This document shows, piece after piece, positions 1 through 5,733 of a stretch of DNA of 5,733 nt. Location: positions 1-5,733 of the forward strand of contig JAJCYX010000342.1 in assembly GCA_029262715.1 (NCBI GenBank), written 5' to 3'. The stretch comes from Chloroflexota bacterium. Lineage in GTDB: Bacteria > Chloroflexota > Dehalococcoidia > Lucifugimonadales > Lucifugimonadaceae. Below the pieces are notes generated by a model, which had not been told where the DNA came from, ran no database searches, and saw only the letters and a list, made by a program, of their open reading frames with translations. Position 1 is the first letter of the stretch, and each line of letters opens with the position of its first letter. Position numbers and translations under genes: made by a program.

Positions 1-2
1 AC

Positions 3-737
3 GATAGCTCATCGGAAGATCAGCTTCTTCGCAGGATGGCGCATGACCTGAAGGGTCCGCTGGCTACCGTGATGACTTACCTTGACCTGGTGCGTCAGAA
101 TAAGCCAGGCAATCTGACGGACGATCAACTGACGCGCGTCGACAAGGCGAACCGTTCCGGCCGCCGACTGCTGAGGTTACTGAACGATTTTGTAGATTTC
201 GCAAGGATTCGCTCCGGCAGCATTGGCCTTGAGCGAACCGAATTTGAGCTTTCGGCACTGGCTGCCGAGATTACGGATCAGTTGGAGCCTGCGCTGGCTG
301 TTCGCAACCAGACGTTGCGTTGCACGTTGCCGCCCGGCAAGGTGACTATCTGGGCAGACCGAACTCGCGTGTCGCAGATTGTTGCTGTGCTTGTGTCTAA
401 CGCTTCTCGATATTCGACTGACGGTCTGCCTGTTGACCTGGAGATGTGGTCCGAGGGCAATCGCCTGAGGGTTCGTGTTGTTGACCAGGGTCGCGGGATG
501 AGCGAGAGCCAGCTTGCAAAGGTGTTCGAGCCGTTCGATCCGGACCAGCCTTCTCACCGCAGCGAGAACGATGAGACTGAGGCAGGCTCGGGACTCGGCC
601 TGGTGCTGGCGCGCGGTCTTGTACGTCTGCACGGTGGTGATCTGACGATGCAGAGCAGCTCGGGCAAGGGCACGATCGCTGAGGTTGATATGCCTGTAGT
701 GCTCGCAGGCGAAGGCAGTCAATCAGAAGCAGCCTAA
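3..737 (+). CDS. Sensor histidine kinase, C-terminal part (HisKA + HATPase), 5'-truncated by the window edge
   Basis: This is the transmitter part of a two-component histidine kinase, which autophosphorylates a His from ATP and passes the phosphate to a response regulator. The frame is open to the left edge: residues DSSSEDQLLRR precede the first ATG at 36, which is itself inside the H-box. The real start and any sensor or membrane region are therefore outside the window. Numbered from that ATG, the H-box is MAHDLKGPL with phosphoacceptor His3, and the second dimerisation helix follows (about 31-60). The HATPase domain has an N-box with Asn122 (LVSNASRYS), G1 box DQGRG (150-154), F-box FEPF (164-167), an ATP lid rich in Asp, Glu and Ser, G2 box GSGLGL (184-189), and a closing strand after SSSGKGT. 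All catalytic residues are present, so the kinase looks active. It ends in a short polar tail with stop TAA at 735-737. No receiver domain or response regulator gene follows, so the partner is unknown. The family call is secure; the signal sensed cannot be read. Confidence 0.93.
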   Translation, partial: DSSSEDQLLRRMAHDLKGPLATVMTYLDLVRQNKPGNLTDDQLTRVDKANRSGRRLLRLLNDFVDFARIRSGSIGLERTEFELSALAAEITDQLEPALAVRNQTLRCTLPPGKVTIWADRTRVSQIVAVLVSNASRYSTDGLPVDLEMWSEGNRLRVRVVDQGRGMSESQLAKVFEPFDPDQPSHRSENDETEAGSGLGLVLARGLVRLHGGDLTMQSSSGKGTIAEVDMPVVLAGEGSQSEAA

Positions 738-743
738 GCAGCG

Positions 744-762
744 ACCCGGCTAGCCGGGTTTT
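744..762 (+). terminator. Probable intrinsic terminator of the histidine kinase gene
   Basis: A perfect 16-base palindrome, ACCCGGctagCCGGGT (744-759), begins six bases after the kinase stop codon. It can form a 6-bp GC-rich stem with a CTAG loop, and a run of four T (759-762) completes it. The position and orientation fit a rho-independent terminator for the + strand gene. The T-run is short, so it may be weak. There is no matching A-run on the left side, so it does not look bidirectional. Confidence 0.65.
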
Positions 763-780
763 GCCGCGTACGACGTTTTG

Positions 781-860
781 TGTCATCCAGACCGCAGCGG
801 AGAGATCTGAGCGAGTCAGCACGGTCACTCGAGAGATTCTGAATCAAGTTCAGAATGACA
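781..860. repeat. Palindromic-ended dispersed repeat (MITE/REP-like), about 80 bases
   Basis: The element starts TGTCATCCAGACCGCAG and ends GTTCAGAATGACA. The outer TGTCAT (781-786) and ATGACA (855-860) are exact inverted repeats. The arms stay imperfectly complementary inward: left arm 781-808 against right arm 833-860, sharing TGTCAT.C.GA at the tips and AGA(G)ATCT at the inner end. The right arm also contains its own hairpin, ATTCTGAA-tcaag-TTCAGAAT (836-856), an 8-bp perfect stem. From memory, elements of the form TGTCATcCtGA...TCaGaATGACA are scattered through intergenic regions of Chloroflexota and other bacteria; that part was not checked. No coding potential was found. It could be a non-autonomous mobile element or a structured RNA-level spacer. 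Confidence 0.6.
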
Positions 861-863
861 AAT

Positions 864-900
864 CCCCTCTCCCGATCCGGGAGAGGGCCAGGGTGAGGGT
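864..900 (-). repeat. GC-rich hairpin repeat, copy 1 (reverse orientation)
   Basis: The core is CCCTCTCCCG (865-874), a three-base ATC loop, and CGGGAGAGGG (878-887), a perfect 10-bp stem. It is followed by CCAGGGTGAGGGT. On the - strand it reads ACCCTCACCCTGG followed by the hairpin, a layout I recognise as a common intergenic repeat type in many bacterial genomes. It is the strongest hairpin in the spacer. It has no downstream T-run, so it is not a classical terminator, although it could slow polymerase or protect mRNA 3' ends. Confidence 0.6.
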
Positions 901-915
901 CGTTTCGTTTTGAAG

Positions 916-932
916 GAGAGAGCGGTTCTCTC
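916..932. repeat. Small inverted repeat GAGAGA/TCTCTC
   Basis: GAGAGA (916-921) and TCTCTC (927-932) are exact inverted repeats around a five-base GCGGT loop. The hairpin lies in the middle of the segment between the two larger hairpin repeats. It may be the internal part of one compound element bounded by those repeats. No function can be assigned. Confidence 0.4.
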
Positions 933-942
933 TGTCAGCAAC

Positions 943-988
943 CACCCCTCCCTCTAACGCCCTCCCAGTTTGGGAGGGAGAATGGGTG
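943..988 (+). repeat. GC-rich hairpin repeat, copy 2 (forward orientation)
   Basis: The core stem is CCCTCCCA (960-967), loop GTT, and TGGGAGGG (971-978), 8 bp and perfect. It is preceded by CACCCCTCCCTCTAACG and followed by AGAATGGGTG. The outer CACCC (943-947) can also pair with GGGTG (984-988), and the upstream CTCCCTCT offers an alternative partner for GGGAGGGAG. Its layout (CACCC-x-TCCCTCT, then a C-rich/G-rich hairpin) matches the - strand reading of copy 1 at 864-900. The two therefore appear to be diverged copies facing opposite ways. It lies about 45 bases past the stop of the - strand helicase gene and might help end that transcript. Confidence 0.5.
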
Positions 989-1005
989 ACTGCTAAGCAG
1001 TGACT
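987..1005. repeat. Short near-palindrome between repeat cluster and helicase stop
   Basis: ACTGCT-a-AGCAGT (990-1002) is a perfect 6-bp inverted repeat around one base. The flanking GTG and GAC (987-989 and 1003-1005) extend it imperfectly. A one-base gap cannot form a good hairpin, so it would have to act as a duplex DNA site, such as a dimeric protein binding site, if it does anything. Chance is a real possibility for a site this short. Confidence 0.25.
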
Positions 1006-1033
1006 TGACGATCTCTGGCTCCCTGCACCACTG

Positions 1034-4000
1034 CTACCGGTTGCTCAACGCCCTGGACTGGACTGCGTCGAAGGCCATTGCCGGGTAGTCTCGTCTGAAT
1101 CCCGCTCCTTCTAAGACGCTCTCTCCCGCGGAGCCAATGATCTCGTCTCCTGCCCATGTGTGGACGCTAATGCGGTTTCCGTATGATCCGCTCGCAGGAA
1201 CAAGATGGTCTCGAATCGCCCTGACCGCTGCCGCCACGGACTGCGTAGATGCTGTCTCCGCCGGCATCAGGCGCTCACCGTTTGCCTCCGAGCGCAGCAC
1301 CGGAAACTCTCCATTGAACACGACGTGATTCGATGCAATACGGGACATGCCGGAAAGAAGCCGTGCATCGAGATCCGCAGCGTCGATCAATGACTGGTCG
1401 AGCACGTACGCAAGGTCTGCCGTCGACACCACGGTGAAGCTGTCTTTGCCGCCCCTGTGACCTGATCGCAGTCGTTCAACCGTCTCCGGCATGGCGAACT
1501 GGATGCCGGGCAGGCCGAGCACAAAATACCCGCGCCGCACGTCGCCCCGCAGTTCCATTAGCGACAGCGAGTTGACGATCGGGCCCCAGTCCCAGCCGTT
1601 TCCTTCAAGTGCAATGACATGCCTGCTGACAACGCCATTCCGATTGAGCAGCGCTTCGGCCCTCGAATTGGCGAGCGCTGTTGCGTCTGGCACATCGCCC
1701 ATCACCGAATACCGACCTGCCGGAAACCAGTGAGCGTCCTCGGGGAGACTGGACGTCAACTCTCTCATGCGCCGCCCCGCCTGCCTGCGGGTTACCGTGC
1801 GATTCCGAACTGTCGAGCGTGATATGCCTGCCGGTGCGTGCGCCGTTTCCGGCACCGACTGTTCGGTTGCCGGGTCGTGTTGGAGCGCGGCGAGGAACGC
1901 TATCCAGGAGTCGGTTGTAATCTGCCCGTCCTTGAGTAGAGCCGAGAGTGATGACTTCAACTGGCTTAGCCGCAGATCGGAGAATGCTGATCGCAGGTCG
2001 GCAGAGGTGACGTTGCCTTCGTCTCTAATGAAGCTCGCTACCCGGGATGTGGTCGGGTCGAGGTTTTCGGCTGAAGGTGTGGCTCTTTCAACTACGGATT
2101 CAGCCAGATAGGTTCTGCCCTGAGCTCGCGGCAAAAAGCTGATCCGTTCGTGGCTTTCGTCAATTGACGAGACGAGTATCGGAACGAACTCGCCGCTGTG
2201 CAGCAACTGGTCCAGCAGACCAGTGGTGAATCCGGTCAGGCGTGAAGGCAGAGTGCGGGAGGTCCATTCGTTCGGTGCCAGCGCAACTCCTCGCATCTCT
2301 TGCAGCACCTTCTTCAGGCCATCTGCGCCGCTGAGTCTACGATCTGGTGAGAGTCGTTGCAGGTGGAGCAGTTCAGCCTGGTAACGGAGCGGAGACGCCG
2401 GTCTAATCTCGGAACGCAAGATCGAAAGCGTGCGTGCCTGGATTCGCTCGAGGTTCTGCCTTACCGCCCATTCTCGTTTTCCAGCCTCGGCAGTGAAGTA
2501 ACCCCATGCAAGCTCATCGTCGGCTGCCATCGCCTCAAGCTCTTCGGTCAGTAGCATGGCGGGAACGCCGTAACGGTCGCAGATCTCAGCCTCGGTCATT
2601 GCGCTACTTCGGCCAAGCAGGCGGCGAAGCACATTGCGCAGAGCCTCACGGTCGGCTGGTCCGGGTTCTGCGCTGACATTCGCCACAGCCTGATACTCGG
2701 CGGCGTACTGCGGTGAGGTCCAGACCTCACCAACTGGCAGTTGAGTACGTTCCGCTCGACCTTCCGCCTCGAGACGAGACAGCCAATCGACATGATCGCC
2801 GTCTGCACGAGTGTCGATCTCTTCAAGCGTGAGGTCACCGAGATCCTCGAGCAGTTGCGCCAATTCCGTGGCCGATCTGGCCCTGCGACCAGCAACGGTA
2901 TGGGCGACCTGACCCGCAACCTCGTCCAGCGCTTCTGGTTTGAGCGTTCCTGCGAACGACGGATCGCGCATGAGCGCAGCAAGCTGGGTGCGGTCGAGGC
3001 CGAGTTGCTGGATAGATCGCTCGGCCTTTGGAGCGTCCCACTGGTACATGTACCAGGCTTCAAGCGCGAAGCTGAGGGCACGGGCGACCGGGCTTGGGGC
3101 GGCAGAGCTGTGGAGATTGACCTCGATCTCGCCGCTGTTGAGAGATTCGACGACGTGCAGCAGGCCAGGCAGGTCCATTGCGTCTTCGAGGCAGTCTCTA
3201 AACGTCTCAAGCATCACCGGGAAGTCGGGGAAGGTACGGGAGACTGCAAGCAGGTCCTTGGAACGGAGCCGTTGCAGCCAGAACGGTGTGCGCTGGCCTC
3301 GTTTCATGCCCGGCAGAAGCAGCGCCCTCTGCGCGTTCTGCCTGAACAGAGCGCCGAACAGTGCCGAGTCTGTGAGACCGGCCAGCACGCGTTCTCGGGT
3401 CTGGTCAGGCGATAGTGCGGTGAGTAGATCTTCGGGGAAGTCGTCGTCAGCACCCGGAAGCCGGAACATGATGCCGTCGTCGTTGACCTCGACCTCCGGC
3501 TCCACACCTGTGCGCTCCTTGATGACCGACGAAAGCGCAACGGACCACGGGCCGTTGACTTTACCGCCGAACGACGAGTGAACGACCACGCGCCTGTCAC
3601 CTACAGAGTCGCTGTATGTCTCGACCAGCAGCAATCTGTCTGTGGCGACGCCTCCGGTGCTGCGCATCTGTCGCCTGATGTAGTTGATGATCTGGCGAGC
3701 CGCCGGTTCGTCGCAGAAGTACTCGTTTTGCAACCAGTCTCGAACCTCGGGCGGGTCCGACTCTTCGTCCACAAACGGTTCAAGTCGCAGAGCGACCTCG
3801 GCTTTGAACTGCGCCAGCCTGCGTGAGAGTTGAAGCGGTCGCCACGGGAATTCTCCTCTCCAGAATGGCATGCGTGGCGCGGCGCCCGGCGCAGGTTCGA
3901 CCACCACACGGTTGTCGTCGATCTCCGCTGCTCGCCACACCTGGCTACCAAGCACGAACACATCGCCGGGCTTCGATTCATACACGAACTCTTCATCCAG

Positions 4001-5692
4001 CTCACCGATGCGGGTCTTGCGGTCCGGCAGGTAGACCGGGAACGCGCCCCGGTCGACTATTGCACCTCCGTTGTCCACGGCGTGCATTCGAGTGCCGGGT
4101 AGTGGGCGCAGCATTCCGCCCGCCTCGTCCCAGTTCACCCGCGCTCGCAGCGAGTTGAATATGTGACGCGGGTACTTGCCGGATACGAGTTTCAGAACGG
4201 CGTCGAAGCTGGATCGTTCGAGCCTGTGATACGGATACGCGCCCCTGAACACCCGGAAAAGATCATCGACACTCCAGTCGTCCGAGGCGACTGCTGCAAT
4301 CACCTGCTGCGAGAGAACATCGAGCGCGTTTTGCGGCGTGTAGACCTCTTCAACTTCGCCGTTCGCCATGCCGCGGGCGATCACTGCAGACTCGAGTAGA
4401 TCTTCTTCGTGCGTTGCGTAGATACGGTAGCGGCTGGTCTCACCAACTCTGTGGCCTGAGCGGCCGACGCGCTGGAGCCCCTGCGTGACGGTTTTTGGTG
4501 ATTGCAACTGCACGACGAGATCGACGGTGCCGATGTCTATGCCTAGTTCCAGTGAGCTTGTGCCGACGAGGGCAGACAGTTCACCGGCCTTCAGCGCCTC
4601 GTCCAGCATGTGGCGCGTATCGTCGGCGATGGAGCCGTGGTGGGCATAGAACGGCCCTTCGATGTCGGTCTCTGGTTCGGGGTCTTCTGGTTCTGGCGGG
4701 AATACGGACGGATCGAGCTCTGCTCTCACCTGCTCGTTCAGGCGCTCGGTGGTCTGCTCCGCCTGCCGCCGGGAGTTTGCGAAGACGAGCGTTGTGCGGT
4801 TGGCGTCGATGTCTTTCAGGACGGACGGGATGATGTGCGGCCAGACCGATGCAACGCTTTCACCGATGTCCCGGTCCGGCATACCAATCACATCGACCTC
4901 AAGCTTTTTCTCGAACTGGGCATCGACAATGGTGACAGCGCGTGGTTCTACACCGAGGCCGTCGGGAGTCTCGGTTACATGCTGACCACCAAGGAAGCGA
5001 GCGACCTCTTCGAGCGGCTTTTGTGTTGCGGACAGGCCGATGCGCTGGAAACCGGGCGAAAGTTGCTCCAGCCGTTCGAGACTGAGCGAAAGATGGACAC
5101 CGCGCTTGGTGCCAGAGACCGAGTGAATTTCATCGACGATAACGGTCTTGACCTCTCGCAGCATGTTGCGCGCCAGTGGTGAGGTGAGGATGAGGTAGAG
5201 CGATTCTGGCGTAGTGATCAGGATGTGCGGTGGGCGGCGAACCATTCGAGCACGTGCAGACTGGGGAGTGTCGCCGGTGCGGACTTCAGCGGTGATCTCC
5301 GGGAATTCTTCGCCACCGGCGGCTGCGACTTCACGGATGCCGTTTAGCGGTTGTCGCAGATTGCGTTCGATGTCGTTGTTGAGCGCTTTGAGTGGCGAGA
5401 TGTAGAGGGTTTCGACGCCGGTGTTGCGCTTTTCGGAGTTGGTGGTTGAGAAGAGACGGTTGATGGCTGACAGGAATGCTGCGAGCGTTTTTCCGGAGCC
5501 GGTTGGGGCGTGGATGAGGACGTTTTCGCCGTCAGCGATGTGCGGCCACGCCTGAACCTGCGGCGGCGAAGGGTTGCCGATTTCGCTGGAAAACCATTGA
5601 CTAACAGCGGGCAGGAAGTGACGTAGCACGTCGCCGTTGTCGCGAGTGAGTTGTTCGCTGGAAACTGGTGGTTTTTTCCGCTTGGACGCCAT
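1034..5692 (-). CDS. lhr: Full-length Lhr-type SF2 ATP-dependent helicase (Lhr core plus Lhr C-terminal domain)
   Basis: This is a large helicase-related protein of 1552 residues, close to the roughly 1540 of E. coli Lhr. The family translocates 3'-5' on single-stranded DNA using ATP, unwinds duplexes including RNA:DNA hybrids, and is linked to DNA repair. Numbering from ATG 5692: motif I APTGSGKT 62-69, motif Ia SPLKAL near 99-104, motif II DEIH 187-190, motif III SAT 221-223, motif IV VFANSR near 303, motif V GTSSLELGIDIG 377-388, motif VI QRVGRSGHR 407-415. Then come a winged helix (about 455-530), a beta-barrel with PFWRGE (609-614) and the core C-terminal domain containing HSSFGGKVNGPWS (about 706-717). 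The C-terminal extension (about 865-1552) includes DAPKAER, several winged-helix-like segments and GDVRRGYFVLGLPGIQFA near 1383-1400. A proline/glutamate-rich insert (about 331-345) sits in RecA2. A TTG at 5728 would add 12 residues; ATG 5692, followed by MASKRKKPP, is preferred, though neither start shows a clear ribosome site and the frame is open to the right edge. Confidence 0.93.
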   Translation of the reverse strand: MASKRKKPPVSSEQLTRDNGDVLRHFLPAVSQWFSSEIGNPSPPQVQAWPHIADGENVLIHAPTGSGKTLAAFLSAINRLFSTTNSEKRNTGVETLYISPLKALNNDIERNLRQPLNGIREVAAAGGEEFPEITAEVRTGDTPQSARARMVRRPPHILITTPESLYLILTSPLARNMLREVKTVIVDEIHSVSGTKRGVHLSLSLERLEQLSPGFQRIGLSATQKPLEEVARFLGGQHVTETPDGLGVEPRAVTIVDAQFEKKLEVDVIGMPDRDIGESVASVWPHIIPSVLKDIDANRTTLVFANSRRQAEQTTERLNEQVRAELDPSVFPPEPEDPEPETDIEGPFYAHHGSIADDTRHMLDEALKAGELSALVGTSSLELGIDIGTVDLVVQLQSPKTVTQGLQRVGRSGHRVGETSRYRIYATHEEDLLESAVIARGMANGEVEEVYTPQNALDVLSQQVIAAVASDDWSVDDLFRVFRGAYPYHRLERSSFDAVLKLVSGKYPRHIFNSLRARVNWDEAGGMLRPLPGTRMHAVDNGGAIVDRGAFPVYLPDRKTRIGELDEEFVYESKPGDVFVLGSQVWRAAEIDDNRVVVEPAPGAAPRMPFWRGEFPWRPLQLSRRLAQFKAEVALRLEPFVDEESDPPEVRDWLQNEYFCDEPAARQIINYIRRQMRSTGGVATDRLLLVETYSDSVGDRRVVVHSSFGGKVNGPWSVALSSVIKERTGVEPEVEVNDDGIMFRLPGADDDFPEDLLTALSPDQTRERVLAGLTDSALFGALFRQNAQRALLLPGMKRGQRTPFWLQRLRSKDLLAVSRTFPDFPVMLETFRDCLEDAMDLPGLLHVVESLNSGEIEVNLHSSAAPSPVARALSFALEAWYMYQWDAPKAERSIQQLGLDRTQLAALMRDPSFAGTLKPEALDEVAGQVAHTVAGRRARSATELAQLLEDLGDLTLEEIDTRADGDHVDWLSRLEAEGRAERTQLPVGEVWTSPQYAAEYQAVANVSAEPGPADREALRNVLRRLLGRSSAMTEAEICDRYGVPAMLLTEELEAMAADDELAWGYFTAEAGKREWAVRQNLERIQARTLSILRSEIRPASPLRYQAELLHLQRLSPDRRLSGADGLKKVLQEMRGVALAPNEWTSRTLPSRLTGFTTGLLDQLLHSGEFVPILVSSIDESHERISFLPRAQGRTYLAESVVERATPSAENLDPTTSRVASFIRDEGNVTSADLRSAFSDLRLSQLKSSLSALLKDGQITTDSWIAFLAALQHDPATEQSVPETAHAPAGISRSTVRNRTVTRRQAGRRMRELTSSLPEDAHWFPAGRYSVMGDVPDATALANSRAEALLNRNGVVSRHVIALEGNGWDWGPIVNSLSLMELRGDVRRGYFVLGLPGIQFAMPETVERLRSGHRGGKDSFTVVSTADLAYVLDQSLIDAADLDARLLSGMSRIASNHVVFNGEFPVLRSEANGERLMPAETASTQSVAAAVRAIRDHLVPASGSYGNRISVHTWAGDEIIGSAGESVLEGAGFRRDYPAMAFDAVQSRALSNR

Positions 5693-5733
5693 GTGGCAAG
5701 TATGCGGCAGGGAGCGGATGAGGGCCAAATTGG

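Noticed and set aside
177..828. Open frames on the - strand across and past the histidine kinase gene (177-722 and 397-828)
   Set aside because: They overlap the well-supported kinase catalytic domain, and the second runs through the terminator and repeat. Their translations look like random basic/Ser-rich peptides.
781..1000. Possible CRISPR array in the spacer because of several hairpin repeats
   Set aside because: The repeats are of different sequence, face different ways and are not regularly spaced with unique spacers. No cas gene is present.
2741..3415. A 224-codon open frame on the + strand inside the helicase gene
   Set aside because: It lies entirely antisense to the conserved Lhr coding sequence, its translation shows no recognisable domain, and no ribosome site or context supports it. 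High GC leaves long antisense frames open by chance.
4610..5182. A 190-codon open frame on the + strand opposite helicase motifs II-V
   Set aside because: It is antisense to the RecA domains, which are strongly constrained on the other strand. No domain was recognised, so it is a shadow frame.
1034..5692. Possible frameshift or fusion within the very long helicase gene
   Set aside because: The core and C-terminal domains follow each other in the usual Lhr order in a single uninterrupted frame, and the total length matches full-length Lhr. It is a normal family architecture.

Overview
The window is a convergent gene pair separated by a repeat-rich spacer of about 300 bases. It suggests a free-living bacterium of moderately high GC. 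Two things point tentatively to Chloroflexota (for example the Dehalococcoidia/SAR202 side). One is the motif style of the large helicase, such as LKALNND, TPQNALDVL and PFWRGE. The other is the spacer elements, TGTCATcc...gaATGACA and CCCTCTCCCG...CGGGAGAGGG, which resemble dispersed repeats I associate with that phylum among others. This placement is inference from memory, not a search.

Left part (3-737, + strand): the C-terminal catalytic part of a sensor histidine kinase. It has the H-box/dimerisation helices and a complete HATPase domain with N, G1, F and G2 boxes. The sensory part and true start lie beyond the left edge. The gene ends just before a compact GC-rich hairpin with a short T-run, a plausible intrinsic terminator.

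Middle (738-1033): no protein-coding gene was found. The stretch holds the terminator hairpin, an 80-base palindromic-ended element (781-860), two similar C-rich/G-rich hairpin repeats in opposite orientation (864-900 and 943-988), a small GAGAGA/TCTCTC hairpin between them, and a near-palindrome at 987-1005.

Right part (5692-1034, - strand): one very large gene for a full-length Lhr-type superfamily 2 helicase of about 1550 residues. It has the complete Lhr core (two RecA-like domains, winged helix, beta-barrel and core C-terminal domain) followed by a long Lhr C-terminal extension. It probably acts in DNA or RNA repair. Its promoter and upstream neighbours are outside the window.

The two genes are tail to tail and nothing suggests that they work together. 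I found no mobile-element gene, CRISPR array, tRNA, rRNA or riboswitch. I see no strong case for a novel multi-gene system here. The items most worth a second look are the stacked repeat elements in the spacer and the C-terminal half of the Lhr protein.
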